A stretch of 64,000 nucleotides of DNA from Pseudomonas wuhanensis (GCF_030687395.1 NZ_CP117430.1:6324001-6388000); one strand, 5' to 3'; positions 51,711 through 62,565 are shown, counted from the stretch's first letter. Program-made: numbers and translations. Notes: generated by a model from the sequence alone, not told the origin.

Positions 51711-52271
51711 TCAGCGGTGATAACGCCGCACCACGCTGCTGTTTTTCAGCACATGGCCTTTGATCTGTTCCAGCAGCTGCGCGCGGGTCAGGCCGGCGGG
51801 CAAGGCGTCTGGCGCCAGGTCCAGGGCGTAGAGCTGGATGATGTAGTGATGGGAGCTGTCGCCGATGGGCGGGCACGGGCCGATGTAGCCGGTGGTGCCT
51901 TTGCTGTTGCTGCCGCCCACGCCTTCGAGGGCGGATTTGGCGCCGACGCCGGCCGGGATCTGACGCGTCGCGGCCTTGATCCCGTAATGAATCCAGTGAT
52001 CGACACCCTGGCCTTTCTGGCCATCCGGATCATGCATGACGATGGCGTAGCTGAGGGTGCCAGGAGGGCCAGCGTTCCAGCTCAGGGCCGGGGACTGGTT
52101 CTTGCCGCCGCAGCCGCTGGCATCGCTGGCCTGCGCCGACGTGAACAGCCGATTGTCCGAAACACCGGGAATGCTGAGGGTGAAACGCTCCTGGGCCTGC
52201 GCCGGAAACTGCACGCAAAAGGCGACTGCAACGGCCGCCAGCCAAGGGTTCAAAGAGGTCAATCGGGTCAT
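51711..52271 (-). CDS. PEBP family (YbhB/YbcL, Raf kinase inhibitor-like) protein
   Basis: The ATG at 52271 gives 186 residues with a signal peptide ending AQA (about residue 26). An open frame extends to 52481 but was rejected because the signal peptide starts here. The phosphatidylethanolamine-binding fold is shown by NQSPALSWNAGPPGTLSYAI, MHDPD and GYIGPCPPIGDSSHHYIIQL (ligand-pocket D-P-D and G-P-C-P elements). These are periplasmic proteins of uncertain role. Convergent to no operon; encoded alone. Confidence 0.88.
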   Translation of the reverse strand: MTRLTSLNPWLAAVAVAFCVQFPAQAQERFTLSIPGVSDNRLFTSAQASDASGCGGKNQSPALSWNAGPPGTLSYAIVMHDPDGQKGQGVDHWIHYGIKAATRQIPAGVGAKSALEGVGGSNSKGTTGYIGPCPPIGDSSHHYIIQLYALDLAPDALPAGLTRAQLLEQIKGHVLKNSSVVRRYHR

Positions 52272-52410
52272 ACCGGAGCACCTTGTGCGGGTGGGGCCGT
52301 CGTCGGCTCGCAAACTATAGCCGGACCGTTCGTGCGGTGGCAGCGGCAATTGGCTGAACCTCGGAATAAGCGCCAAACTCCTAAGTGAAACACCTGTCTG
52401 GAGATCGATC

Positions 52411-53940
52411 ATGGCACTGCACCGCGTCGCCCGTTTCGCCGATGTGCCCCTTGACCGTGGCCTTGAGGTCCGGATCGACAAGATGAAAATAGTCTTGCTG
52501 CGGGTCGGCGATCAATTGCGCGCCTATCAGGGCAAATGTCCCCACGCCGGGGCGCCCTTGGCCAAGGGTGCGCTGTGCGAAGGACGGCTGATCTGCCCGT
52601 GGCACAAGGCGGCTTATCGGCTTGAAGACGGCGCGTTGTGCGAGCCACCGTCCCTGGACAGTCTGCGGCGCTATCCACTCGAAATCCGCGACGATGAGGT
52701 TTGGGTCGACGATCAGCCGATGCCCACCCCCAGCACGCCGCCGGCGGACGATAAGCGAAGCTTTGTGATCATCGGTGCCGGTGCAGCGGGTACGGCCTGC
52801 GCGGCGGCGCTGAGGGAGAAAGGTTTCGGCGGCCGGGTGCTGCTGATCGACCGTGAACCCGAGGCTGGTTACGACCGTACCGTTTTGAGCAAATTCGTGA
52901 TTGCCGGGGAGATGCCGCCGGACGAAGTCCCGCCGCTGCGGGATGAAAGCTTTTACAGCGAACAACGCATTGAACGGATAAACAGCGATGTGATGGGCCT
53001 GGATGCAGTCAACCGGACGCTGCGCCTGGCCGATGGCCAATCGCTGAGCTATGACGCCGCCGTAATCGCCACTGGCGGCATCCCCAAGTCCTTGGCGCTG
53101 CCCGGTGCCGATCTGCCGCAGGTATTCGTGCTGCGCTCAATGGCGCAGGCGCAGCAGATTCTGACTGCCGCGAAACCCGGTCAACGGGCAGTGATTGTCG
53201 GTGGCAGCTTCATTGGTCTGGAATCCGCTTCATCCCTGCGCCAGTACGGCCTGGACGTCACCGTCCTGACCCGCCATGCCATCCCTTTCGCGGCGCAATT
53301 CGGCGATACCGTCGGCAAGGCAATTCGTGCCCTGCACGAGGCCAACGGCGTGGTGTTTCATACCGATGGCGAAGCCGCGCAGATCGAAGGCACAGACAAA
53401 GTCGAAGCGGTGCTGCTGGACAACGGTCAGCGCTTGCCGGCGGATCTGGTGCTGGTCGGCATTGGCGTCACCCCGGCGACCACCCCGTTTACCGATCTGC
53501 CGAAGGAAAAAGATCAGTCATTGAAGGTCGACGGTGGAATGCGCGTGACCGACGGGCTCTGGGCCGTCGGCGACATCGCGACCTTCCCGCTCAACGGCCA
53601 GCCCCAACGGATCGAACACTGGCGCCTGGCCCAGCAACAGGCGCGAATTGCGGCGACGAATATGCTCGGCGGTGACGAGCGCTACCTCGACGTACCGTAT
53701 TTCTGGACCTGGCACTTCGGCAAAAACTACGACTACCTCGGACACGCCGAAGCCTGGGACGAGGTCGAGTTCAAAGGCGATCCTGACCATCCACCGTTTA
53801 TCGGCCTGTTCGGCAAGAACGGCGTGGTGGCGGCGGCCGTTGCCTGCGATCAGGAGCGAGCCATGGCAATGCTCGCCGAACGCATGAAACAACCGCTGTC
53901 AGTGGATGAGGCCTGGCGCCTGATTCGGGACGTTGGCTAA
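52411..53940 (+). CDS. Rieske-FAD pyridine nucleotide-disulfide oxidoreductase (AIF-like)
   Basis: This 509-residue cytoplasmic protein has an N-terminal Rieske [2Fe-2S] domain (about 1-105; ligands in KCPHAGAPL and CPWHKAA). It is followed by an FAD/NAD(P) reductase (about 115-420; FAD site FVIIGAGAAGTACAAAL, NAD site AVIVGGSFIGLESA, second FAD contact GLWAVGDIATFP) and a C-terminal reductase dimerisation-like domain. Such fusions act as ferredoxin-reductase-like electron carriers; the partner is unknown. A gene of this type often stands alone, as here. Confidence 0.88.
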   Translation: MALHRVARFADVPLDRGLEVRIDKMKIVLLRVGDQLRAYQGKCPHAGAPLAKGALCEGRLICPWHKAAYRLEDGALCEPPSLDSLRRYPLEIRDDEVWVDDQPMPTPSTPPADDKRSFVIIGAGAAGTACAAALREKGFGGRVLLIDREPEAGYDRTVLSKFVIAGEMPPDEVPPLRDESFYSEQRIERINSDVMGLDAVNRTLRLADGQSLSYDAAVIATGGIPKSLALPGADLPQVFVLRSMAQAQQILTAAKPGQRAVIVGGSFIGLESASSLRQYGLDVTVLTRHAIPFAAQFGDTVGKAIRALHEANGVVFHTDGEAAQIEGTDKVEAVLLDNGQRLPADLVLVGIGVTPATTPFTDLPKEKDQSLKVDGGMRVTDGLWAVGDIATFPLNGQPQRIEHWRLAQQQARIAATNMLGGDERYLDVPYFWTWHFGKNYDYLGHAEAWDEVEFKGDPDHPPFIGLFGKNGVVAAAVACDQERAMAMLAERMKQPLSVDEAWRLIRDVG

Positions 53941-53985
53941 CCGACCTCTTCCAATCCTCCGCATCCCCCCGGAGCTGCCGCAAGC

Positions 53986-54513
53986 TCAGACGTGGCTCAG
54001 CGGCTCTCGATTGTCGTCATCTTCGGCCGACAGACGGATCACCAGCGGATGCTCCAGTGGCGCCAAAGGCGGCGGTAGGTCAGCCGGGTCGACTGGGAAG
54101 AAGTGCGTAACGACATGGCTGACATCGCCATCCTGATTGTTATGAATGGTCATCGAGCCCGGCGTTCGTAGCTTCTCCAGCCGATCGCCGGTCAGCTTGA
54201 AGCTTTTGCTCAGCCCTTGATCGTCCACCACCGGCGCCGGTAAACGGCGCTGGGCAAAGCTTTTGCTTTTGCGCTGTTGATAACGCGCCCAGCCGATCAG
54301 GATCACCGCGTTGAACAGTGCCACCCACAGGTAAATCTGCAACGTGCCGAGGGCGTCGAAAAGCGATGCATCGATGCGCGGGCCGTCATGGGTATCGATC
54401 AACGGCCACAGACCACGCATCAGCAAATACAGCAGCCCGATCCAGGCCAATACGGTGAAGAAAACATCGATCACGATCAGAAAGGGCCGCTGCCGGGTTC
54501 TGATGATTCTCAT
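53986..54513 (-). CDS. pgaD: Poly-beta-1,6-N-acetylglucosamine biosynthesis protein PgaD
   Basis: This 175-residue inner-membrane protein has two hydrophobic segments (about 12-33 and 55-74) and a soluble C-terminal part. The N-terminus [20 protein letters not shown] is typical. PgaD supports the synthase PgaC and takes part in c-di-GMP activation of polymer export. Last gene of pgaABCD; overlaps pgaC by four bases. Confidence 0.88.
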   Translation of the reverse strand: MRIIRTRQRPFLIVIDVFFTVLAWIGLLYLLMRGLWPLIDTHDGPRIDASLFDALGTLQIYLWVALFNAVILIGWARYQQRKSKSFAQRRLPAPVVDDQGLSKSFKLTGDRLEKLRTPGSMTIHNNQDGDVSHVVTHFFPVDPADLPPPLAPLEHPLVIRLSAEDDDNREPLSHV

Positions 54514-55865
54514 AGGAAGACTTCCTCTTCATCGTCGTTCAGCGGCTTGATGCCCCGGTCCGGGCTGACCCAGCGTGCGCGCTTCTGATGTTGGCCGAAC
54601 AATACTTTGGGAAAGCTGACCAGGGTGGTGAACAGACTGATGAACCAGAACACCAGCGGATACCAGACCACCCAGAACATGGTCTTGCCGAGGCCCTTTT
54701 CATAGCGGCGGTCGATCAGGATGCTGACCGCGAATTGCACCAGGCAAACCACTGCCAATAGCAGCCCGGTAAACGCCGGTGGCATGAGGTGATCGACGGC
54801 AATGGCTGGCGGCATTTCGACGAATTTGCCGATGCCCCAGAAAATCACCGACAGCAGAAAGGTGAACGCCCAACCGGTAGACAGGCAGTACTCGAACAGC
54901 AGCGGCCACAGGTAACGATGGCGGTATTGCCAGATGCCACGGATATTCTTGAACAGCACCTCGGCGCCGCCCTGGGCCCAGCGCAGGCGCTGCTTCCACA
55001 GACCACCGAGGGTTTCCGGCATAAGGATCCAGCACAACGCGCGGGGCTCGTAGAAAATGCTCCAGTGATCCAGTTGCAGCTTCCAACTGATGTCGATGTC
55101 TTCGGTGATCATGTCGGGGCTCCAGTAGCCGACCCGGTTCAGAGCCGTGCGGCGGAAGGCGACGATCACCCCGGAGACGGTAAAGATCCGCCCGAACACC
55201 CGCTGGGTGCGCTTGATCAGGCCGATGATCGACGAGAACTCGCCGACCTGCACGCGGCCGATCAAGGTCGAACGGGTGCGGATTCGTGGGTTGCCGGTCA
55301 CCGCGCCCAGTCGCGCATTGTCGAGCATCGGCGCCACCAGATACGCCGCGGTGTTCGGCGCCAGCAGCGCGTCACCGTCGATGCACACCAGATACTCGCT
55401 GCGCGCCGCAATGGCGCCCATGCGCAGGGCCACGGCCTTGCCCTGGTTCTCTGCCAGGTGCAGCACCCGCAGACGCGGATCCTGCGCCGCCAGTGCATCG
55501 AGCACCGCGGCGGTGTTGTCCTTGGAGCCGTCGTTGATCGCGATCACTTCGATGTTCGGGTAATGCTGGGCCAGCGCCGCATGGATGGTATCGGCCGCGT
55601 TGTCGCCTTCGTTGTAGCAAGGGATCAGGATTGAGATCAGCGGTTCGCCGGCCAGCGGTGGCGGCAAAGTGTCGTCCTGCCACGGCCAGTGCCGCTCCCA
55701 GTGCAGCCAGAAATACAGGCCACCGGCGATCCACAGTCCCGACATGAACAGTGGATAGAAGAACACGAAGTCCATCAGGAATTGCCCGGTGAGCAGAAAG
55801 ATCAGCCCAAGGGGAACCCCAAGGACGATCGCCAGAACCAGCAGGGCTAAAAGTCTGTCCAGCAT
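54510..55865 (-). CDS. pgaC: Poly-beta-1,6-N-acetylglucosamine synthase PgaC
   Basis: This 451-residue GT2 glycosyltransferase polymerises UDP-GlcNAc at the inner membrane. N-terminal helices are followed by [20 protein letters not shown], a DxD motif in [22 protein letters not shown] and [12 protein letters not shown] (the Q-x-x-R-W processivity motif), then C-terminal membrane helices. One base separates it from pgaB. Confidence 0.93.
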   Translation of the reverse strand: MLDRLLALLVLAIVLGVPLGLIFLLTGQFLMDFVFFYPLFMSGLWIAGGLYFWLHWERHWPWQDDTLPPPLAGEPLISILIPCYNEGDNAADTIHAALAQHYPNIEVIAINDGSKDNTAAVLDALAAQDPRLRVLHLAENQGKAVALRMGAIAARSEYLVCIDGDALLAPNTAAYLVAPMLDNARLGAVTGNPRIRTRSTLIGRVQVGEFSSIIGLIKRTQRVFGRIFTVSGVIVAFRRTALNRVGYWSPDMITEDIDISWKLQLDHWSIFYEPRALCWILMPETLGGLWKQRLRWAQGGAEVLFKNIRGIWQYRHRYLWPLLFEYCLSTGWAFTFLLSVIFWGIGKFVEMPPAIAVDHLMPPAFTGLLLAVVCLVQFAVSILIDRRYEKGLGKTMFWVVWYPLVFWFISLFTTLVSFPKVLFGQHQKRARWVSPDRGIKPLNDDEEEVFL

Positions 55866-55866
55866 G

Positions 55867-57870
55867 TTATGGATTCCACTTGTTGGAGAGCGCGGGCCGC
55901 ACGGCTTTCAGGTCCGGCTGGTTCTCGAGGAAGTCGTCCGGGTAGTAGCCGAAACTGGTGGCGCCCTGACGCTTGAGGCGGCCCATCCAGTCAGCCAACT
56001 GTTCGCCGTCGATGTCGGCGTCGGCTTTTTTCGTCCAGTCACGGGCCTGCAATTCGAACACCGTGCGGTCGAGTGCGCCGGGGCGCGATTTCACCGTCGC
56101 CACCAGCGTTTCGAGCCAAGGGCCGGATTGCTGGAGGCTCTGTTTTTCCATGAGCGGCATGGCCATCGGCGCTGTCCAGTCGTAGGCCCCCAGGAAGTCG
56201 TCGAGGTTCTGCGCGAACCAGGCTTCGCTCTCGGGGTTGAGCATTGGCTCGGCGAAAATATTACGCGCCGTTTTCACTTGCGGGCCGCGAATGGCGCGGA
56301 CCTTGGCGGTCAGCTCGTGAGTGAAATCAATCAGGTAGCGGCTCTTGAATCGCGTCCAGCGTTGCAGCATGGCTGGATCGTCACGCAGGGTGGCAATCGA
56401 ACCGGGCAGACCGTTGGCGGCATAGACCTTCAGGGCTTCAGGCCCGGCGTCTTCGAAGTCCGACAGCACCGCGTCATCGTGATAGAGGACGCCGTCGATC
56501 GAGGTCAGGCGTGCTATGTCTTCGTAGATTTCACCGATGATGCGCCGCACGTTCGGGTCGAATGGCGACAAGCGTTTGTACTGATCCGGATCGATCGACG
56601 TGGTACCGGTTTTCGGGTCCCAGCGAGTGACCCGTGGCAACTTCGAGTCCAGGGCAAAACTCAGCACCGGCATCCACGCGAAGACCTTGACGTTAGCCCG
56701 AGTACGCAACTGCCAGGCCACGCGGTCGAAAAGGTCGGCGCGCACCGGCAGGTGACGGTTGGGGAAGTACAGCGAATGCACCAGGCCATCGCCCACTGGG
56801 TCGGCGAAGGCTTGCAGGAATACGGTGTTGGCGCCCATGTCGGCCATGCGCTGGATCAGTTTGCCGAGGTTGATTTCCTGTTGGGCCGGGTCCGCGTCGT
56901 AGACGTTGTCCAGGTCCACATGCACCACGCGCATCGGCGATTCGGTCTGTACCGAGACGATGCTGTTGGCGAAGTGTTCGCCATCCGGGTCCGAGGCCAC
57001 CAGAAAGCGCGGGCTGCTCATCAGGTTGTCGAGAGCATCGAGGCCGTCTTCCAGGGTCAGGGCCAGCTGATAACCCTGCTCGTTGACCACTTGCAGCGAG
57101 GTGCCGTCCGCCGCGCCATAAGGCCAGACCCAGACCCGCGGTTTGTAACCGGTGACCTTGCGGATCTTCTCCGAGATGGCCGCCACGTCGGCACGCATCC
57201 GGGCCTGGAATTGGGCTTCGGTTTCATAGCGCCCGGTAGCGGCGTCATAACGCCGAGTGGCGGCCGCCGGTTGCAGGTTGCCTTGCGGGTTGGCCAACAC
57301 GCCTTTGTGGCTGGCGTCGGTATGGGCGGCGATTTCCACCAGGCCGGATCGGGAAATTTCGCGGATCTGTTCCCAGGTCAGGAAGTCCGACCGCTTGCGC
57401 GGTGTACCGGCGAAATCCACCGGCTGGTTCAGCGGTGTATCGATCCACACCCCGACCGGCGCCAGCAAGGCATGCCAGTTATAGGCACGCAGCACTGGCA
57501 ACACGCGGGTATAGAAGCTCGAATAACCGTCATCGAAACTCAGCATGATCGCCCGTGGCGGCAGTTCGGGGCCACCGTTGCGAGCAGCCATGATCTGGTC
57601 GACGGTGACCGGTTTGTAGTTGTTCTCCCGCAGCCAGGCCAGTTGCTCGAGCAGGCGCTCGGTGCGCACGGCCACTACCGCCTGATCGGGGTCACGGTCT
57701 TCGACATCGTGGTAAGAGATCCCGAGTACATGGTTTTTCGGCCACGGCTTTTCATTGGCCGACACCGGGCGTTCGGACGGCGGTGCGAAGGCCGGGGCTT
57801 GCTGGGCGCAGGCGCTGATCAACAGCGCTCCCAGCAGAAGGATGAAACGCGAAATAAAAGGCATCTTCAA
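55867..57870 (-). CDS. pgaB: Poly-beta-1,6-N-acetylglucosamine deacetylase PgaB
   Basis: This 667-residue periplasmic lipoprotein has a lipobox at LLISAC (cysteine 21). The N-terminal polysaccharide deacetylase domain (about 50-290) has the metal aspartates in [11 protein letters not shown] and the histidines in [12 protein letters not shown]. The C-terminal domain (about 310-650, with [20 protein letters not shown] and [17 protein letters not shown]) is the glycoside-hydrolase-like part that binds and cleaves polymer. Partial deacetylation is needed for export. Confidence 0.93.
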   Translation of the reverse strand: MKMPFISRFILLLGALLISACAQQAPAFAPPSERPVSANEKPWPKNHVLGISYHDVEDRDPDQAVVAVRTERLLEQLAWLRENNYKPVTVDQIMAARNGGPELPPRAIMLSFDDGYSSFYTRVLPVLRAYNWHALLAPVGVWIDTPLNQPVDFAGTPRKRSDFLTWEQIREISRSGLVEIAAHTDASHKGVLANPQGNLQPAAATRRYDAATGRYETEAQFQARMRADVAAISEKIRKVTGYKPRVWVWPYGAADGTSLQVVNEQGYQLALTLEDGLDALDNLMSSPRFLVASDPDGEHFANSIVSVQTESPMRVVHVDLDNVYDADPAQQEINLGKLIQRMADMGANTVFLQAFADPVGDGLVHSLYFPNRHLPVRADLFDRVAWQLRTRANVKVFAWMPVLSFALDSKLPRVTRWDPKTGTTSIDPDQYKRLSPFDPNVRRIIGEIYEDIARLTSIDGVLYHDDAVLSDFEDAGPEALKVYAANGLPGSIATLRDDPAMLQRWTRFKSRYLIDFTHELTAKVRAIRGPQVKTARNIFAEPMLNPESEAWFAQNLDDFLGAYDWTAPMAMPLMEKQSLQQSGPWLETLVATVKSRPGALDRTVFELQARDWTKKADADIDGEQLADWMGRLKRQGATSFGYYPDDFLENQPDLKAVRPALSNKWNP

Positions 57871-57876
57871 ACTCTT

Positions 57877-60357
57877 CTAGAAGCGGTAAGTAAGGTCGAC
57901 GAGCAGGCGCAGATCGGTTTCGCGGTCGCCGTCATAAGGCCGGTTGATCACGCTCAGCAGGCCGCCCACCTCGAATACGTCGTTCCAGCTGTAGCGCTGG
58001 CCGTAACCCAGCAGGCCGACGACGCCGGTCCCGTGATCGCGCTGGCTATAGGTGCCCGCACCGGCCTGGAACTGTTGGCTCCAGGAGGTTTCATAGCGGC
58101 GGTAGAGCACGTGGTTGACGTTCACCGTCGGCAGCACGCTGAAATCGGATTTGGGGTTGAAGTACGGCACATCGTCGGACTTGGAGTTATGGCTGGTGCC
58201 GACCTCCAGGCCCAGGTCGACCTGCAAGGCCGGCGCGCGGTAAACACCCTCGCGACCGGTGAGCAAGGCTTCGACACGGTTGTTGCCGTCACTGAAGTGC
58301 GAGGGGCTGACCGCCAGCCTCCACTCGCGGCTCTCATTGGCGCGCCAACGGATGAAACCGCTGCCGCCGTTGGCGGTGATGTCGCTGTTCAAGGCCCGCA
58401 ACGGCGTTTGCGCCGACAGGTATTCGAGGCTGCCGCCGTACTGCCAGTGATCGTCGATATCTCGGGCAATCGCCAGGCGCGCACCCTGTTTGTCACCGAA
58501 GCCATAGGAGTGGTTGGAGACTTCCGCTTCCAGGGTCATGTCGCGGCTCCGACGTTCAAGCCCGACGCGCTGAAAACGGTGGTGGCCGGTGCCTTCCTGG
58601 AAGTCGCCGGTGGCGTAACCGGCACCGGCGAACAGACGCCAGTCTTCATCGATGGGCGGGCTGTACAGCGTGGTTTCGATGCCGAAATCGCGACTGCCGT
58701 TGACCGCCCCAGCATCGCCGTTGCCCCCGCCATAACTCTTGCCGCCATAGGCCTCCACCCGCAGCTCGGCCATGTCATGGACCGCACGCTGGCGCTGCAA
58801 ACGCTGGACCTGACGGTTGTCGGGGAAACGCGCGACCACATCGTCGGTCAGCGCATCCATCTGCCGCCATTCCTGCAGGTCCATGGCGGTGTGGCCTTGC
58901 GCAATTTCCAGGCCGATGTCCCGTGGCACCATACTCTCGGTTTCCTTGAGCTGATTTTCGGCGCGCCGTGGCCAGTCCCGGGCCAGGTACAGATCGGCCT
59001 GGGCCAGACGCAGGCCAAGGTTGCCCGAGGCCTGATTCACCAGCACCTGCAAACGCTGCTCGCCCGATGGCAGATCAGCGCCATAGGTGCCGGCCTGGGC
59101 GGCGAGTTGCTGCGCGTCCATCCATTCATCGTTGGGATTGCCCACCGGCAAGCCCTTGAGTTCGACCCGTGGCTTCTGGGTCTTGGCCAGGTCTTCAGCG
59201 ACCTGACGCGCTTCATCGGCCTTATCGCTTTCGAGCAAGGCGTAATAGAGCGCGGTGCTGTCTTCCAGGCGGTCGCCGACATCGGCATCCGGTGCCACCA
59301 GCACCTGACGATACAAATCGGTGGCGATTTCTGGCTGACGCTGGTCCAGATAGGAAGACGCCACCCAACGCAGGGCGTAGGTCGGAATCTTCACGCCTTC
59401 GGCGAGCAGCTTCTGGTATTCGGCGATCACATCGGCGGTGCGCGCACGGGCCTTGAGGGCGCCCATGCGATCGATTCGCCAGCGGATGACGTCATCGTGG
59501 GCCTGAGGATCCGGCGTCCAGGTCGACAGCAACTGGTCGTAATCGGCCAGCGCCCGATCGGCGATCATATAACGTTCTTTTTCGCTGCGAGTGGCCAGTT
59601 CGGCCAGGCGCACGCGCTCTGCGGCCAGGTCACCTTCAAGGCGTCGCAGCGTGACCGGATCCAGCAACCCCGACCGCTGACGCGCCAGGCGCAAGGCCGG
59701 TTCCGGCAGGCGGGCGCGTTGCAGGGCAATCACGTATTCCCGAGCGACGTCGGGCTTGCTGCCGGCGCGAATGAAAGCCTGGTCGTATTCAAACAACGCG
59801 TCGTAGGTGGCGCCGGCGCGGGTCAAAGCGTAGGCCAGGGCCAGGCGGCGGGAAGGATCCTCCGGTTGCGCCGCCACCAGCGCCCTGGTGCGGGCAACGG
59901 CCTCGTCAGGTTTACCGGCGTCGGCCTGGGTCATTGCCAGGCCCAGTTGAAGGTCGGGATTTTGCGGTGCAAGGGTCAGGGCCTTGTTGTACACCTGGGT
60001 CGCCGAGTCCCAACGCTTGAGGTTGCGATAGGCACGTGCGGTGGCGGTCAGGGCCTGAACCGGCAGCGCCCGATTGTGCCCCTGGGTTTCATAGACCTGG
60101 GCCACTTCGGCGTCCAGACCCGCCCAGCTGGCGATCTGCAAGTGATCGCTGATCTGGCCGGTGGTGGCCTGGTTTACCGGTACCTGGCGCAACACAGTCA
60201 GCGCAGGCGTGTAGTTGCCGGCCCGTGCATCACGAACCATTTGGTCGTAGGGGGTGTCGGCGAGCGCCTGCATCGGCCACAGCAACTGGCCGCACAGCGC
60301 AACGCGAAACAAGGGGCGCAAACCACGATGAATAAAGGGACCAGCAAAACACGGCAT
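57877..60357 (-). CDS. pgaA: Poly-beta-1,6-N-acetylglucosamine export porin PgaA
   Basis: This 826-residue outer-membrane exporter has a signal peptide ending QALA (about residue 34). TPR-like helical repeats (about 40-500, for instance LTLAPQNPDLQLGLAMTQAD) are followed by a beta-barrel (about 510-826) ending LRLLVDLTYRF with a terminal phenylalanine. It is the first gene of the operon. The polymer is a biofilm matrix component. The 195 bp upstream of its start should hold the promoter. Confidence 0.92.
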   Translation of the reverse strand: MPCFAGPFIHRGLRPLFRVALCGQLLWPMQALADTPYDQMVRDARAGNYTPALTVLRQVPVNQATTGQISDHLQIASWAGLDAEVAQVYETQGHNRALPVQALTATARAYRNLKRWDSATQVYNKALTLAPQNPDLQLGLAMTQADAGKPDEAVARTRALVAAQPEDPSRRLALAYALTRAGATYDALFEYDQAFIRAGSKPDVAREYVIALQRARLPEPALRLARQRSGLLDPVTLRRLEGDLAAERVRLAELATRSEKERYMIADRALADYDQLLSTWTPDPQAHDDVIRWRIDRMGALKARARTADVIAEYQKLLAEGVKIPTYALRWVASSYLDQRQPEIATDLYRQVLVAPDADVGDRLEDSTALYYALLESDKADEARQVAEDLAKTQKPRVELKGLPVGNPNDEWMDAQQLAAQAGTYGADLPSGEQRLQVLVNQASGNLGLRLAQADLYLARDWPRRAENQLKETESMVPRDIGLEIAQGHTAMDLQEWRQMDALTDDVVARFPDNRQVQRLQRQRAVHDMAELRVEAYGGKSYGGGNGDAGAVNGSRDFGIETTLYSPPIDEDWRLFAGAGYATGDFQEGTGHHRFQRVGLERRSRDMTLEAEVSNHSYGFGDKQGARLAIARDIDDHWQYGGSLEYLSAQTPLRALNSDITANGGSGFIRWRANESREWRLAVSPSHFSDGNNRVEALLTGREGVYRAPALQVDLGLEVGTSHNSKSDDVPYFNPKSDFSVLPTVNVNHVLYRRYETSWSQQFQAGAGTYSQRDHGTGVVGLLGYGQRYSWNDVFEVGGLLSVINRPYDGDRETDLRLLVDLTYRF

Positions 60358-60552
60358 TCGTCAGCATCCTTACATGGCCAGCCGGGTCGCAATGTCCCTT
60401 GCCCATTCGTAGCGGAAAGCCGGGTCGAAAGACCCAGCCAAGCTTTATCGACGCAGTTTTGCATGCAGGCGTAGTCGACTCTTCAGAACACAATAATTGT
60501 TCAGATTCGTGACGCTCGGGCCTTCTCCAATGCCGATCCGCCGGGTGCGGAA
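60358..60552. promoter_or_regulatory. Probable pgaA promoter region
   Basis: These 195 bp lie between the pgaA start (leftward) and a REP pair. They contain no credible gene. An AT-rich spot (ACACAATAATTGTT near 60488) with an AATT-centred palindrome, ACAATAATTGT, is the best candidate control site. Confidence 0.35.
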
Positions 60553-60645
60553 CCTGTGGGAGCGGGCTTGCCCGCGATGAGGTCGCGTCAGTCGATAAAG
60601 ATGTGGCTGATAGATCGCTATCGCGGGCAAGCCCGCTCCCACAGG
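60553..60645. repeat. REP/BIME-like inverted pair
   Basis: Complementary CCTGTGGGAGCGGGCTTGCC units lie in the gap between pgaA and the YdgA-like gene. Confidence 0.9.
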
Positions 60646-60715
60646 TTCCGTGCCTTGATTGACGGGCATTGGAACCTCCTCCCCCCTCTCCCCGTTTCGA
60701 AACCCCCAGACAGCA

Positions 60716-60757
60716 AAACGCCCGGCGTCTGCATGTTGCAGAGGCCGGGCGTTGCGC
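60716..60757 (-). terminator. Intrinsic terminator of the YdgA-like gene
   Basis: Read leftward, AACGCCCGGC and GCCGGGCGTTTT form a 10-bp GC-rich stem with a CTCTGCAACATGCAGA inner stem-loop, followed by TTTT. It starts 15 bases after the stop of the gene at 60772. Confidence 0.85.
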
Positions 60758-60771
60758 TGAAGCCTGCGGTT

Positions 60772-62283
60772 TTACTGGAGGGTGACGTCGCCCGTGCCGC
60801 CGAGTTTGCTCATCACGAAGCCGACAAATTCCTCGAGGGTCATTTTCTGGCCGTTGAAGTCCACCTGATTGTTGGCGTAGTGCAGCTTGGTGACGACATT
60901 GTTACCGTCCAGTTTCGCCAGTTGCGTGCCCACCGCCATGCTGCTGAACATGTCGGCAGTTGCGCTCGCCTGATCGGCGATTAGTTTGGCGTCGGTCTGG
61001 CCGTCGATTTGCGACTGCACGGTGAGCACGTCAACCAGCATCGGCTTGGACACCAACAGGTTGAAGTCCAGCAGGGCGATCAACTGCTTGACCAACTGGT
61101 CTGGCGGCAGGTCCATGGACTGCGGTTTGGTCAGGTCCAGCACCAGGTTGGCGCGGCTTTCGCCGTTGCTGGTGTTGAACGACAGGTTTTCCAGGGCCAC
61201 CTGCGGGCCGGCGGCCAGCAGTTTCTCCAGGCCGGTCTTGACCTGTGCCTCTTCGGCCGGCGTCAGCTTCAGCTCCGGCACCGGCAGACCGGCGGCAGCA
61301 GCTTCAGCGGCGGCCTTCTCGTACGGTTGCAGTTTGGTCTGGTAGATCTGCATCAGCGACATCGTTGACGGAATGTCGAGGTTTTTCAGGCTCATGGCCA
61401 TCTGCGCAGAACCGACAACCTTGCCGTTCAAAGACACTTCACCGACCTTGTAATCGGCACGCCCCGAAGCATTGGTGCCCGATTCCTCGGTCTTGTTCTT
61501 CATTTCAAAGTTCTTGACGCCGAGTACCGACTGCTTGGCGCCGAAGGTGGTCTTGCTGTTGGTCAGCTCGACGGTGTTTTCGCCGGTGTAATAGCCGTAC
61601 GTGCTTTTGTTCAGGTTACTGGCCACGGTCAAGCCGTTGAGCTCGACCTGCACCGGGGTCTGATCTTCGGCCACGGTGGTCAGTTTCAGGCTGTCCATGT
61701 AACCGTCTGCCTTGACCTTTTGCGCCTGGGCACTGGCGGCTACATCGAGTTTCATACCGGAGAAGGTCAGATTGGATTTGTCATCCAGCGCTGTTTCCAG
61801 CGGCAGAAATTCGAGGGTGCCCTTGGTGGAATTGTCGTAGCCGATGTTGACCACGCCTTTGACCGGGGAATTGTTCTTGGCGGCGGCGAACCATTTCTCG
61901 GTCAGCGGGGTCTTTTCCAGCTCGTAGTGACTGGTGGCCAGGACCGGCAACCACTTCAGCGACACCAGGCGCGAGAACGGCAGCGGGCCGTGTTCGATAC
62001 GGTCGACGAACAGCAACTCGACCGGCGCTTCACCAAACATCTCGCCCTCGCCCTTGAGGCGGTAGTGCGCGGTGCTGCTGAACACATGGCGGTCCAGCGA
62101 CACCAGCTCCAGCGACGCCGTGCCGTTGGAACCAGCCAGAGCGGCTTGCAGCTCTTTGTTGGCGTCGGCGATCGAGGTGTTCAGCACCCCATCGAGTTTG
62201 CTGCCGGTGTACCACGCACCGCCAGCGCTGATTGCACCGATGGCCACGACAATTCCTAGAAGCACGCCTGCTGATTTATTCAT
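60772..62283 (-). CDS. YdgA/DUF945 family protein
   Basis: The ATG at 62283 gives 503 residues starting MNKSAGVLLGIVVAIGAISA; a TTG five codons upstream is in frame but less likely. A single N-terminal membrane helix (about 5-25) anchors a large periplasmic part. It has the YdgA layout: AWYTGSKLDGVLN, HGPLPFSRLVSLKWLPVLAT and a Lys/Ala-rich middle. The family is of unknown function. No operon partners. Confidence 0.8.
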   Translation of the reverse strand: MNKSAGVLLGIVVAIGAISAGGAWYTGSKLDGVLNTSIADANKELQAALAGSNGTASLELVSLDRHVFSSTAHYRLKGEGEMFGEAPVELLFVDRIEHGPLPFSRLVSLKWLPVLATSHYELEKTPLTEKWFAAAKNNSPVKGVVNIGYDNSTKGTLEFLPLETALDDKSNLTFSGMKLDVAASAQAQKVKADGYMDSLKLTTVAEDQTPVQVELNGLTVASNLNKSTYGYYTGENTVELTNSKTTFGAKQSVLGVKNFEMKNKTEESGTNASGRADYKVGEVSLNGKVVGSAQMAMSLKNLDIPSTMSLMQIYQTKLQPYEKAAAEAAAAGLPVPELKLTPAEEAQVKTGLEKLLAAGPQVALENLSFNTSNGESRANLVLDLTKPQSMDLPPDQLVKQLIALLDFNLLVSKPMLVDVLTVQSQIDGQTDAKLIADQASATADMFSSMAVGTQLAKLDGNNVVTKLHYANNQVDFNGQKMTLEEFVGFVMSKLGGTGDVTLQ

Positions 62284-62475
62284 GAAGTACCCGTTCAATG
62301 TCCGTTGTTGAAAGTGTGGTCGTCTTCCCTGAACCCATGACAGGTTGCGGTCACGACTGTGCGAAAAGTGGGATGGAGATTAGCATTTGCGCCGCAAGGC
62401 GGCCCAATGATTAAAGGTGAAAGAGTGTCTATGGACCGCGCAGAAGAAGCGAGAGTTTCGGCGGCTGTAAGATTG

Positions 62476-62542
62476 CCATCGCGGGCAAGCCCGCTCCCAC
62501 AAGGATCGCGCTGAACCTGTGGGAGCGGGCTTGCCCGCGATG
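62476..62542. repeat. REP/BIME-like inverted pair
   Basis: A compact pair of CATCGCGGGCAAGCCCGCTC units lies between two leftward genes. Confidence 0.9.
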
Positions 62543-62565
62543 GCGTCAGTCCAGCCAACCTCAAT

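Noticed and set aside
55789..60474. Very long open frame (about 1561 codons) on the plus strand across pgaC, pgaB and pgaA
   Set aside because: It is antisense to genes with clear families and domains. In this high-GC genome, the codon bias of the true genes leaves antisense frames open. The translation is rich in Gln, Arg and His and shows no domain.
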